Both the position numbers and the translations under genes were made by a program. The notes below the pieces were generated by a model. It did no database searches. It was not told where the DNA came from and was given only the letters and a program-made list of their open reading frames with translations. From assembly GCA_930367215.1 (NCBI GenBank), contig OV884057.1, forward strand, positions 110,199,284 through 110,263,283: a DNA stretch of 64,000 bases, in the 5' to 3' direction. Positions within the stretch are counted from its first letter, which is position 1. Each line of letters begins with the position of its first letter. The DNA comes from Pollenia angustigena (lineage: Eukaryota > Arthropoda > Insecta > Diptera > Polleniidae). Below, in pieces: positions 1 to 10,700 of this stretch.

Positions 1-41
1 TGTTCGATTTGAATTCATTGTCAAACACAAAATTTTTCGTT

Positions 42-2678
42 TTACCTTTTATTGCTAAGAATTCCCTGAGTTTTTGTACTATTTCTGTCAGGCATGTGGA
101 AACAGACTGCATGTTTTGAAAATTTGTCTGTGAAAACCATAAAAGACTGCTTACTATTTACATATGTGTCCACACGTACTATTTCGTTTACGGTTGTTGG
201 TGTTTCAGTTCTTTGGAACTTTTTCTTTTCAGGGTTTCTGTCATACTTTGCCGATGAGCAAATATGACAATTATTTATTATCTTATGTATGGCCATTTTT
301 AAATTTGGGTTATATATTTTATGTTTGATATTCTCATAAGTAGCTAATATTCCGGAATGACCGCTTTCAAATTTATGAAAGAGAGCTATATGTTTATTTA
401 GTTCATTCTCATTTTCCATGTCCTTAGCAAAGTAGGAACATTTAACTATTTTGTATTTATCCCTATCAGAAAACTCTTTAGTCAACTGTTGTTGCACTTT
501 GTAATAATCATGATCATTTAACTCCGAATATACCCCAATTTTTCCATTTGTAACTTCTCTTCTTAAGATATTAGAAACATTTTCCTGCTCAATGTCATTT
601 CTATCTATAAAAATTCTTTTATTGCCGAAAATTGTTTTGACATTACTTTCTTTTTCTTCCACAACGATGATCTGAATTTTGAAGCGATTTACGATTGTTT
701 CCAATATTCCAACACCATCGCAGTGGTCCTCCTCCTGTGAGTGTATTGTTTGTACCTCCAAAGAATCTGCCTCGCTATTTGTTTCTCCATTATATACAAA
801 ATCCTCTTTAATTGGTTCTGTTGTATTTATTTCATTTGTCTCAACGTTAATTCTGCTAAGAAAATCGGCAATGTAGTTACACTTTCCTTTTATGTGTTCT
901 ATTTTAAATTGGTATTCGCCCAAATCAATGAGATATCTTTGTAGTCTAGGACTTATATCTCTGCCTGAATATTTGCTCATAAGCCATTTTAAGGGTTTGT
1001 AGTCGCTTTCCACATCAAATTCCTTCCCATATATATAAGGCCTAAAATATTTTACACCCCAAACTATTGCTAACAATTCTTTTTCAATTGTTGCATAGTT
1101 GGTTTCGTGTTTATTTAAGGTTCGCGAAGCATATGCTATTGGGTGACCGTCTTGTGTTAAGACAGCGCCAATTGCATTGTTGCTTGCGGCTGTTACAATT
1201 TTAAAACGTTTGTTAAAATTTGGGTATCTTAATATGGGTGAATTTGTTATGAGCTCTTTGAGTTTCTCAAAAGATTTAATATAGCTAGGATCATTTGTGT
1301 TTATTTTTTCGTCTTTCCTTAAAAACTTCGTCGTTGGATACGCTATCTTAGCATAATTGTGAATGAATTTTCGGTAAAATCCAGTCATACCTAGAAACGA
1401 TTTAATTTGTTTCTCAGTAGTTGGAAGTTTAAGCTTCTGTATTACTGAAATTTTATTTGGGTCTGGTTTGATGCCATTAGTTGTTAACATATGGCCTAAA
1501 AACTGGGTTTCCTTTTGTAGGAAATCACATTTGTTTAGCTGTATTTTTAGTTGGGCCTTTCTTAAAGTCTTGAATATTTCCCTGATATTATTAATATGTT
1601 CTGTTAGCGAAGTGCTAAATATTAAAATATCGTCCATATAGACGACACAGGTTTTGTTTATATGATTCCTCAGCACCGAGTTCATCAACCTTTGAAAGGT
1701 CGAAGGTGCGTTTCGTAGTCCAAAAGGCATGAATTCAAAGTGCCCAAATGGAGTAGAAAACGCAGTTTTCTTTCTATCCTCCTCTGCGAGAAGTATTTGG
1801 TGAAACCCTTTCGCCAGGTCTATAGTGGAGAAATATTGGGCTCTACCTAATCTATCTAATAAGCTGTTTAGGTTTGGTATTGGGAATTTGTCTTCAACTG
1901 TGTGTTCATTCAACTTTCTATAATCTATGACTATACGCCAATTTTTGGTACCTGAGTTATCGGTTTTCTCTGGGACAATCCATAGGGGACTATTATAGGC
2001 CGAGTTGCTCTCCCGAATAATATTATGTTTTAGCATGTTATCTATTTGTTTCCTGATTTCATCCTCATGAATTTGAGGATAACGATAAATCTTCGAATAA
2101 AGAGGCTTTTCTGTGTCAGTAATAATTTTATGTTCTATTTCAGTTGTTGCCGAAAGTTCATCACCTTCAATATAAAATAAGTCCTTGAAATCGTTCAAAA
2201 GATTTGTAATTTTCTTTGTTTCTTCATTATTTAGATGCCCAAAATTAATCTTATCGAAAACTGATTCTATAGAAATTGGTTCTTGGGAACATATATTGTC
2301 GATATAAAAAGGATAACTCATTTCCTCAAAAAATATATTTTTGTTTAAAATTTCAACATAACCATGATTACTATTTATTATTGCCCCGAGTGGTTTCAAG
2401 AAGTTTTGTCCCATTATGGCATCATAATTATCATTCTTAAAATTAACAACCTTCCAACTAAGTGTTCCCAAACAACAGAATTCTTTGGGAAAAGGTGTAA
2501 TCAAGTAAGAATATATTTCATTAAGTCCATTTAAAGTTCGATATTTGATTGGTTTTTCGAGTTTCTGTTCCGGATAGTTATCAATTAATTTGTTTTGTTT
2601 AATGATACTTGTCGTTGAGCCTGTATCTATTAGGCACCTAATTTTTTGCTTCCCTATTGAGATTACTATTATGGGCAA
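42..2678 (-). pseudogene. pol: Gypsy-type Pol polyprotein (protease, RT, RNase H, start of integrase), defective
   Basis: Pol makes the element's cDNA and inserts it. Domains in order: retropepsin with DTG at about residues 18-20; reverse transcriptase with the catalytic YMDD at about residue 345; RNase H from about residue 490; integrase zinc domain with paired His at about 760-775 and the CxxC-type HICSS near 803; then the first integrase core Asp. The usual D in the RNase H motif TDAS is Ala here (TAAS, near 1190), which should abolish RNase H activity. The frame terminates at 42, but integrase-like sequence continues in another frame from about 78-88 to the window edge, so a 1-nt indel lies there. 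The open frame begins at a TTG and is open further upstream in the pol phase, consistent with translation by -1 frameshift from gag rather than from its own start. Confidence 0.92.
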
Positions 2679-3856
2679 GGTGGTCCTTGAGGCGGTATGT
2701 GAAAATTTATGTCCCGTTCCTCATGAATTGTGCCTATTTCCATCGGTTCTGTTTCTGTTTCCTGACCTGAGAAGTTTGATTGACGTTGTTGTCTACTTTG
2801 GTTATAATTTCTGGTTTGGTTAGATCTTGTCTGACGATTACCCATATTCTGATGCCCTAGATGTATATTATAATTTAAGCCCTGACCTGAACTTCTAAAA
2901 TTTCTATCTAATTGTTGAATGTTATCGGTCCCAAAATTATTGTTTGTGTTTTGAAATCTGCCATTTTGGCTTTGGAAATTATTTGACCTCAAATTTTGCC
3001 AATTTTCCTTAGGTGTACGATAACCATTGTTTGTCTTAACATCAGCAAAGGGTTTATTGTAACTTGATTTTTGTCTGTTTCTAAGATCAATTCTGTGAGC
3101 AAAAGCTATAGCTCTAGTATCATATAAAAGTTTCAATTTTGTATATTTTGTGATTATATTATTCAATGTTTCATGTTCATCTAAATGGGCTCTTATCGGT
3201 CCATCAATTTTCTCTATTAGTAGGTCTACTAAATCTCTGTCCACATAAGCTGGGCTATAGACTATTGGTTTTCTTACATCTACTTCATATAGTTCATTAA
3301 TTTCATATTTAGCCTTAATAAATATATCAAAAAGTTCATTTAAGTTACTCACTTTAACACTTCTACAGAAGTTGAATATCTCCGCATACGTCTTTCTTGA
3401 TTGTAGGCTGCTCAATAATTTTTCCTTTACCTGTTCCCAAGTGGCATTATTGTCTAATTCTCTAACTATCCTTCCTGCATTGCCTTCAAGCTTCTCATTT
3501 ATAATTATTCTCACCCCATATGCCAGCAAAGCCTGATTATTAACAGCTAAAGCCATTGTTGATTCCACTGATTGTATAAATTGTCTTATATTATGATTTC
3601 CATTTAAAGGTTTGATGCTTCTAAATTCCCTTACAATTTGGTCAGGTTGAAAAACAATTCCCTGCTGCACTTGAACTGGTTCTTCCTGTTGATGTACATT
3701 AACTTGTTGCAATTGACTTTGGTGTACATGCTGCTGTTGAGTATTAATTTGCAGTAATTGTTGTTCAAGCTGCTGCTGTTGTAAGTTAATTTTTAATTCT
3801 TGTTGCTTAAGAATAGTTTCCAATTCTACGACTCTTTGTTGTAGTTCCTCCTCCAT
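2669..3856 (-). CDS. gag: Gypsy/errantivirus-like Gag
   Basis: This is the structural capsid protein of the LTR element, 395 residues from an ATG at 3856. Residues 1-65 form a Gln-rich coiled coil, and the capsid-like part follows (about 80-260, with a W-E-Q-V-K-E-K-L segment). The tail is rich in Asn, Gln, Arg and Gly and has no CCHC zinc knuckle, which is typical of the gypsy/17.6 group. The end of the frame overlaps pol by 10 nt in the -1 phase. No stop interrupts it, so gag is better preserved than pol. Its 5' leader and primer-binding site lie at 3857-4134. Confidence 0.85.
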   Translation of the reverse strand: MEEELQQRVVELETILKQQELKINLQQQQLEQQLLQINTQQQHVHQSQLQQVNVHQQEEPVQVQQGIVFQPDQIVREFRSIKPLNGNHNIRQFIQSVESTMALAVNNQALLAYGVRIIINEKLEGNAGRIVRELDNNATWEQVKEKLLSSLQSRKTYAEIFNFCRSVKVSNLNELFDIFIKAKYEINELYEVDVRKPIVYSPAYVDRDLVDLLIEKIDGPIRAHLDEHETLNNIITKYTKLKLLYDTRAIAFAHRIDLRNRQKSSYNKPFADVKTNNGYRTPKENWQNLRSNNFQSQNGRFQNTNNNFGTDNIQQLDRNFRSSGQGLNYNIHLGHQNMGNRQTRSNQTRNYNQSRQQRQSNFSGQETETEPMEIGTIHEERDINFHIPPQGPPCP

Positions 3857-4120
3857 GTTGATTTTTCGGTTGTTGTCAAAAGTGTCTTTTCAGTTCATGA
3901 GTTTCACTTGATATTTAATTATTTGTTTATTTATTTATTTTTAAGAACTTGAAATTTTTGTTGCGAATGTCTTAGTTCTTTTTTTCCTCTTTTTTTTTTT
4001 TTTTGAATAATGCTTAACTTGTATAAAGGAAATATTTGCTTTTATATAAGTACAACTCAAATATTTGGTTTTTATGAAACTTCTGTTCCAATATTATCTT
4101 TTCTTCAGAAAAGGTTCCTT

Positions 4121-4133
4121 TCGTTGGGCGCCG
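4121..4133 (-). other. Primer-binding site of the gypsy-like element
   Basis: The reverse complement reads GGCGCCCAACGA, directly upstream of the gag leader. Eleven of these bases match the complement of a tRNA-Lys 3' end as used by gypsy-group elements (known for the family). It marks the inner edge of the 5' LTR at about 4134. One base beside the match (C in place of T) differs from the canonical site. Confidence 0.65.
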
Positions 4134-4340
4134 GAAATGTATTAAAACGATTTAGTTTTTCTAGTTGCCCGCTCTTCGGAGGGATAACTTTATTTATTTA
4201 AAACAATCTTAAGACCAACTTAAACTTTATTTTAAAATATTTTTAAGCTATGCAACGTTCGCAAAACTGCTTACGTTGCACTCCATAAAATGTGGGAATG
4301 GAAATGTAATTTAATATTTTGTTGTCACCCTACATTTTAT
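4134..4340 (-). repeat. Probable 5' LTR of the gypsy-like element (outer boundary not resolved)
   Basis: This sequence follows the primer-binding site on the side where the 5' LTR must lie. It contains AATAAA-type signals on the minus strand (around 4190-4230) and a small hairpin, TGCAACG at 4252-4258 with CGTTGCA at 4274-4280. The partner LTR is outside the window, so the right boundary is only an estimate and could lie anywhere from about 4300 to 4400. Confidence 0.45.
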
Positions 4341-4548
4341 GGACGGTAATGATAGTTTTTGTGGGAAGGATGTAACTTGTGCGTGTCATTGAAAATCTAC
4401 TACTGACGTTGGTACTATTGACTAGGTAGTTCTTTTGGGAACATATGTAGACATTGGAACCAGAGAATCACTAGTACATTTTAGTATGTAATCTACACTT
4501 TTGGCACGAATACGAATTCATAACAATCATTTTTATTAGGGCTTAATA

Positions 4549-4987
4549 CCGTGTTCAGATATGCACCTTAATTGAGTTTTACGCAATAAATGCCATTATT
4601 GAGCTCAATTATCCATACAAAATTGTAATTTAGTTATTGCTCAATTAATACGAAATTGTTATAAATATTGAGTAAAATGCGACACTGTAACAAGTGTGTT
4701 TATTAAGCGAAACACAACTTACTAAACAGTGTTTTGACATTTGGCAACTGAAATTACAACAAAAAAAAGGCCCATCCATTAGATATGTGCAAAAGCCAGA
4801 TGTTTATTCCTTAAAGATGTCAAAAGTTGTCTACATTTTCTTATACATGTTCATTTTTGTTTACGTTGAATGTTGTATGTAGTAGTTATATAAATTGAGT
4901 TAGCTAAATTGTGTATATGTGAACAGAAAGAAAATTATGTCAATTAACCGAATATTGACTCAATAAAAAAAGCATATCTGAACACTG
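4549..4987. mobile_element. MITE, 439 bp, TIR GTGTTCAGATATGC, TA target duplication
   Basis: The left end reads CCGTGTTCAGATATGC and the right end is its inverse, GCATATCTGAACACTG, with TA on both outer sides (4547-4548 and 4988-4989). ATTGAGT-type motifs recur in inverted orientation just inside the ends. There is no coding capacity. The TA duplication suggests a Tc1/mariner-type source, which is inference. Confidence 0.75.
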
Positions 4988-5228
4988 TACAAGCTTTTAT
5001 AGGAATCATACTTCTCAGTTGTTATTTATATTATTTTTTTCGTATTAAAGGCAAAGATAGTGGCATATGTAGTGTTGTGTAGACACTGCGTTGACGATGT
5101 CACTAAATTAGTCGACAAAACTGGTGACTTGGCGACACTTGCACCCATTTTTCCTTCAGGGTTGTATTTCAATTTTAAATACATGTCGCTCAATTATTTT
5201 GTAAATTCAAATGCTTAAGGCAGAATTA

Positions 5229-5604
5229 GTCTTTACTTTCTGTTTCTGTTCTGTTCCGTGCCGTTCTGTTTCGTAATTGTAATAGTTACCTTTTCTGTAG
5301 TAACTTATCAGCCATTTATGACAAATTTATTAGTTTTGCGCCGTCCATTGTTTTATTTCAATAACTCTAATGCACATAAATTTGATGAAATTAAATTTTA
5401 TGAACTTTTAAAATCAAAAAACAGTTTATTTCAATATAAATATGTATTTTTTTATTATTTATTTTGCTATCACTTACAATTACTTAACAATTTTTTGATT
5501 TTAACAAACTAAACCGCAACAGAACAGAAAAACTAATTAATTTCATAGGTTTTTTAATAACAAAAATAAATCAGCAGATTCGTAACAGAACAGAAAGTAA
5601 AGAC
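5229..5604. mobile_element. TIR element, 376 bp, with TTCTGTTCTGTT subterminal repeats
   Basis: GTCTTTACTTTCTG at 5229-5242 is mirrored by CAGAAAGTAAAGAC at 5591-5604. Inside each end the motif TCTGTTCTGTT or its inverse is repeated (5244-5275 and 5516-5592). I see no clear target duplication, so the superfamily is unknown. Small open frames inside have no recognisable product. Confidence 0.7.
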
Positions 5605-5900
5605 CACAGAGCACACAGAGGCGTCACGAGACAGAAAATATTGTGTTTTTTTCTGTCTTTTTCTTTGAAAGCTGCCCTTTTTGCATTTTTTGTTTTAATC
5701 ACGCAATTTGTGTTGATAGTAACGGTATGTTTTTACACATTGCCACTTCACTACCAAAAAACGTTATCTTGCTCTTTCTTCGAAAGCTGCCCTCGCAAAT
5801 GATTTAGGCATTTTTCGTACGTCACTTTTTTCATCTCTGTATGCTTTGTGGTAAAGACTAACTGAGCCTTTATGGTCTCAAAAAACATTTACTAACTTGG

Positions 5901-6495
5901 CGTTTACATTTGCCAGTACTGGCAAGACAGTAGCAATACATGCAAACTTTTTCACTAATACATGCACACTTTTCCAACTGTCTTGTCTACTATCTAGCAA
6001 ATTTTGCAGACAGTAAAATTGGACAGTGATTTGACATTTGCTAACAGTAATCTGAAGTTTTGTTAGCAAAAGGGGGAAAAAATCAAAGTGTAAAAAAAAT
6101 TAAACACATTAAACATGTTTGTTAAGTCCCAATTCACAAGTTCCAAGTCTTATTGATCAGCTTGCTACTTTATAAACGAGAGTAAAGAGAGAGGAAAATA
6201 AACGTTTCTCTCTCACTCTCTCTCGCCTATAAGGTAGCAAGCTGATCAATAAGACTTGCAACGTGTGAATTGGCACTAACACAATATAGTTATTTCAAGC
6301 TGTTTTTAAGTTTATTTAGTTCATGTAAAACACGTTTAGCTGGACTTGAACAGCAACATTCACGTTTGACTTATTTTTAAAAGTGAACTGTCTTAACTAC
6401 TGTCTGGACGCCTACGTCACGAAGACAGTTAGTAGTGTTTTTGGAAACTAATATGTTTTTTCTTACTGTCTTGCCAGTACTGTCAAATGTAAACG
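5901..6495. mobile_element. TIR element with 32-bp ends, host of a nested MITE
   Basis: The 32-bp terminal repeats at 5901-5932 and 6464-6495 differ at one base. They begin CGTTTACATTTG and contain CAGTACTGGCAAGACAGTA. ACTGTC/GACAGT motifs are scattered in the subterminal regions. A palindromic MITE (6126-6276) sits inside, so this element is the older of the two. No target duplication is visible. Confidence 0.75.
6126..6276. mobile_element. Palindromic MITE, GTGC(TGG)TTCAC family, copy 1, TAA target duplication
   Basis: The arms of about 55 bp (CAATTCACA...TTGATCAGCTTGCTAC and its inverse) fold almost completely. TAA lies directly outside both ends (6123-6125 and 6277-6279). The GT..AC ends, the TTCAC motif and the CAAGTC motif are shared with the copies at 31989-32130 and 52257-52520. 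A 3-bp TWA-type duplication is typical of PIF/Harbinger (family knowledge), so the mobilising enzyme is inferred to be of that kind. Confidence 0.78.
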
Positions 6496-6886
6496 TACTG
6501 TAAGGGTATTCAGTTCAGATTTTTTTTGATTGGAAAAATGCAACTTTTTATAGCATAAAACACAAGGAAAAACTTTTACACTGAAAGTTGCAATTTAAAC
6601 AACCTATTACCAAGTGTAAAAAAATGAGATTGAAAAATTACAACTTTACAAATTTTTAAAGAGCTGGCAATTTATAAACGTCAAATTGAGTGTGGTTTAA
6701 TTAAAAATTTTTTTTTAAAAAATGAACATAAAAACAAAAAAGAAACGCGTGAAAAAAATGGACAGATGCAGAAGTTGAAAAAGTGCTTGGATTTTTGTCA
6801 GATAATAGAAATTTCGAGGAAAAATTAAATTTCAGGAAAAATTAATAATCCTTCTCTATTTTAGAAACCCAAAGCACAGATATAAT
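6496..6886. other. AT-rich spacer, no gene recognised
   Basis: Between the TIR element and the mariner remnant there is AT-rich sequence with no supported gene. A 29-codon stretch near 6756-6845 begins with a Trp and acidic residues, loosely like a Myb/SANT-type domain, but it is too short to call. Confidence 0.4.
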
Positions 6887-7345
6887 GGGTGATTTTTAAA
6901 GAGCTATAGGAAAGTTTAAAAAAAACACATCAAATTCAGAAAAATGCATGAAATCTTTATTTGAATCGATAGTACGGTCCGTATAATTTAATGTTTGAAT
7001 ATTATTTTATGCAAATTTTGACCGTGACTGCGCCTCAAATGGTCCATCTACTTAGTCCAATTTTGGCATACTCTTTCCAACATTTCGGCCGGTATCTCAT
7101 GAATAAATGCTTCAATGTTGTCTTCCAATGCGTCAATTGAAGCGGGCATGTGTGTATAGACATGAGCTTTAACATAGCCCCAAAATAGTCTAAAGGCGTT
7201 AAATCTCACTATCTAGGCGGCCAATTGACCGGTCCCGAACGTGAAACTCGCCTCTCAATAAGTCTATTGTTAAGCGTGCTGTGTGGCATGTGGCACCGTC
7301 TTGTTGAAACCACATGCCATGCATATTATCAAATTATATTCTAAT
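6887..7345 (-). pseudogene. Mariner-like transposase C-terminal remnant with 3' TIR
   Basis: Read on the minus strand this carries the DDE-transposase signature FQQDGATCHTA, the VNWPPR motif, a DYFLWGYVKAHVY-like stretch and a terminal KIIFK motif. The pieces lie in more than one frame with at least one frameshift and stops, so no protein can be made. The outer end at 6887 begins GGGTGATTTTTAAAGAG, the same terminus seen on the mariner remnant ending near 32771 (GGGTGTTTTTTATAGAG). The N-terminal half and the other TIR are missing. A Tc1/mariner assignment is secure; the exact subfamily is not. Confidence 0.85.
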
Positions 7346-7552
7346 TTCCTCTGCAACTAGGTGCAACTCATGTGCCAAGCAAGTAACATGTAACAGTTTT
7401 CAATAACATATTTTAAGTCCAATTGGTTAAAAATAGAAGGATCTTTTGTCCAAATCTTGAAAAGTTTCTATTTAAAGCTGAGTTCCAAAAAAATTATTTA
7501 TTGATGTAAAATCTTTTTTTTTAAGATTTTTTTTTTTTTTGTTTATAAGTTT

Positions 7553-7735
7553 ACAAAAATATGCATTTGAAACCAAAATATGCAAAAAAATATGCATTTT
7601 AACCAAAATATGCAACAATATGCAAAAACAAATCGATGCCATTTTAACGCAAATTGATTCGGAAAGATAATTGGTCGACATCGATCTTAGACTATCGACA
7701 AAAAGCATGCATTTGCATGGAAATCGCATCCCTAG
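7553..7735. repeat. AAAATATGCA short-repeat tract followed by CAAATCGATGCC
   Basis: Several imperfect copies of AAAATATGCA lie at 7553-7632, followed by ACAAATCGATGCC. The same arrangement recurs at about 44775-44910, so this is a dispersed repeat carrying a short internal array. The long minus-strand open frame across it is a by-product of the repeat, not a gene. Confidence 0.55.
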
Positions 7736-7744
7736 TTATAATAA

Positions 7745-10700
7745 ACAGTGACTCTCTGTCGTCAGGGTTTTAGAACTATTTTCCTCCGAGTCTACAAAGG
7801 TGACGACAAAGAGAAGCCTCAAGCTTCGGTGACCACCACAGCAACCACCGAGAGCATGGAGGACGACGCTGCCAAGTCATCTGCCAACGAGGATACCTAA
7901 TCCGTCACTGGACTTGTGGTTGACTTCTTTGGCAAGATGGATGTGTCAGACGATGAGGACATCCTTCAGAGGATGCCACCGTCACAGTCGTCCATAGCGA
8001 TGAGCTGTGATGAAGGTTACACAGATCAACCTTCATCACTCTATAGCGGCGTCAGCTGCCCTACTCCTCCGATTGGCTTCAAGCGCGGAGGAGGTCATAT
8101 GCATCCAAGAACCATTATTGTATAAAGACTGGGTTTGCGGACTCAATTTAGAATTCTGTAATCAGCCGATCAAGGTAAGACCAGAGCTTGTGTTATGGTC
8201 AAAAACATCCTTAAAGGTTTTATTCTTTCTGAACTTGCACTGACACTTGCACTGTCGCAGTGGAAAACAAAACTCTTACAGTGTGGTGCTAGATGGCACA
8301 TGACCAGGAGGCTTATTCTGAATTGCGATGCGAAAATCAATGCGATGCGAAAATGAAATGCGATGCGAAAGAAAATTGGTATTATGTTAGACTTTCGCAA
8401 TCGCATTCGCAATTTATTTCAAATTGTGGCAACGCTGCTCAAATATACGTAAGTGTCAATAAACATCAAATAAAAAATAAATTAACTGTTTGTGCTTCGC
8501 TGTGAAAATTGTTTAAATAATTTATTTAGGACATTCTGTAAAAAAAAAAATAATAAAAATGGATTTTGTGGCACTGTGGTTCGACGACGAATAAAATGAA
8601 AATGTTTTGTGTGTACTTTAAAATCGGCTTAAACCTATTAAAATTAAGGTTGAAGTCAAATATTTTTTAACTGGTTTATATATTTCATACTTTTTCCATC
8701 CTGCAGCTTCTATAATAGATGGTCCATTGATATTTAGTTCTTCAGTTAACGTTTGCCACAAAGTATTTGCCGACTGACGTGCATTTGGTGCTTATTCATT
8801 ATTTCAAATTGACGCGGTTTGGTGGTCTTATTGCTTGCTTCCCTGAATTAAATAATAAATATATGATAAATAAATAAATAAAATATTATCTTTCATAACA
8901 TGTTTGTACTTTGCGAATGCTATTTTGTTGTCGAATAAATTTTGCGAATTTGACATTTGTTTTCGCAATGTAGAATACCGACTTGTCACCTTTTCGCATT
9001 TGAAATGCGATTAAAAAAAAACTTTGCGAATATCGCAATACAGAATAGCAATTGTTCGCATTTATGCATTTTCGCATCGCATTGATTTTCGCATCGCAAT
9101 TCAGAATAAGCCTCCAGGGTTGCAATTCCCCAACCTCCTTAACTAGGATGGCTATGTCGCATGCCATTAGGCGCAACATCCCTCTTACAATATATGCTTA
9201 CACTAATGCACATTAAACCGTCTGGCGAAGCTCGGATCTCAATATACGAGGTGAGTCGCTTTTGAACTTTATAGGAGAAAATGAACTAACAGTAGTTAAT
9301 ACGGGTAATGAAATCACCATTACTGTGACTAACAGAAGGAAAGTTCTCGGTGTTACGCTTTTTAGCGATAGGTTCTCATATATTATTAGCGATTGGAACG
9401 TGTCAAAGGACTGTTCCTTCTCGGATTACATGTATGTACATCGATTTAAATTTTTCCTAAGGAGTTGATACAGTGAAACCCTATACGAACAGAAGAAAGA
9501 CTAGCTGGTCTGTCTATGCTAGTGTACTCGAGGACAAAATGCCGATGTGCCCAGTTCTCATAGGCAGTTTGTCTATGCTTGACTACGCAGTGGAGCCATT
9601 GACGGGTGTCTTAATTGAGGCAACAAACGAATCCTGTAAAAAAAATCGACAGGATGGGCAAGGCTAAGCCCATATGGTGGAATGCGCAAATTGCTGAAAA
9701 ACTCAAGGGAAGCAGGATACTTCTTAATGAGGCGAAACGTAATGGTGTTTGGCACAATTACAAGTCCTCAGTGATTGCATTCAAAAATCTTATCAGGAAG
9801 GCCAAGAGACAGTCATGGAGGAAACTCTGCAGCGACGTGGAAAACTCCTCGGAGACGAGTCGACTACGTAAGATTTTATCCTCTTAACCAGCTATTTTAT
9901 CGTATATACAGAAGAAAGATGGATCCTGGACCACAAACAGTCGGGACACCCTTGGGGTCCTGATGAATACACACTAGTATCCCGATAATTCGCCATCGTG
10001 TGGAATGGGCTTCCATCCCTTTAAATCTCCAGGCCCGTATGGCATTATCCCAGTGGATCTTCAAAATAACCTGGGGATATTGATGCCATGGCTATTGGTG
10101 ATTTTTAGAGCCTGCCTGAGCCTCTCCCATGTCCTATAAATTTGGACAGCAAATAAGATCGTCTTCATCGCCAAGGGTAGGAAGACATCTCACACTATGG
10201 CTAAAGACTTAAGACAAATTAGTCTATCCTCCTTTCCACTGAAAACACTGGAGAGGATTTTGTAAATTCATTTTAGATCATCGTTAGGACATAGTTTCTT
10301 GTCACTGGTTATTAACGCTATGAGACTTTTGGAGATCGACCCAGCGATCATTCAATTTGTCAGTATTTTGCACTTCAGGCGTATCGAATCCAACTTGCGC
10401 GCCTCGAACATTTCCAAAGTTGCGGTAAGGTGCACCCCGTAAGGTGGTGTACTGTCATCTTTACTTTGGAATCTAAATATAAATACCCTACTCAGGACCA
10501 TGCAAATGACATGCTACAAAATGGTTATTTATGCGGATGACGTTGTAGTTGTGGCTATGGGTAAAGACCCAGACTATTGTCTAATTTTATGGAATCCGCA
10601 AAATGGATGTTAATACTGCCAAAACAGAACTGGTACTTTACACAAGGAGATACAAAATTCTTAAATTTGATACCCCGAGGCTAAAGTGGGTCTCACTTGA

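Larger units (their letters stand above)
1..4134 (-). mobile_element. Ty3/gypsy (errantivirus-like) LTR retrotransposon, 5' half, runs off the window
   Basis: Read on the minus strand, the order is LTR region, primer-binding site, gag, pol, with pol running off the left edge of the window. Gag (2669-3856) and pol (42-2678) overlap in a -1 relation, as expected for gag-pol frameshifting. The Q-rich coiled-coil gag without a zinc knuckle fits the gypsy/17.6/297 lineage of insect errantiviruses. That lineage often carries env, but its position would lie outside the window, so this copy cannot be called infectious or not. The copy is defective: one RNase H catalytic Asp is replaced and the integrase reading frame breaks near position 80. 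Confidence 0.9.

Noticed and set aside
5258..5512. 84-residue open frame
   Set aside because: It lies inside a TIR element and is low-complexity and hydrophobic, with no family resemblance.
6756..6845. Short stretch with Trp and acidic residues like a Myb/SANT or MADF domain
   Set aside because: Only about 29 codons, with no start, no splice evidence and no flanking coding sequence.
7472..7729. 85-residue minus-strand frame
   Set aside because: Generated by AAAATATGCA repeats and a T-run.
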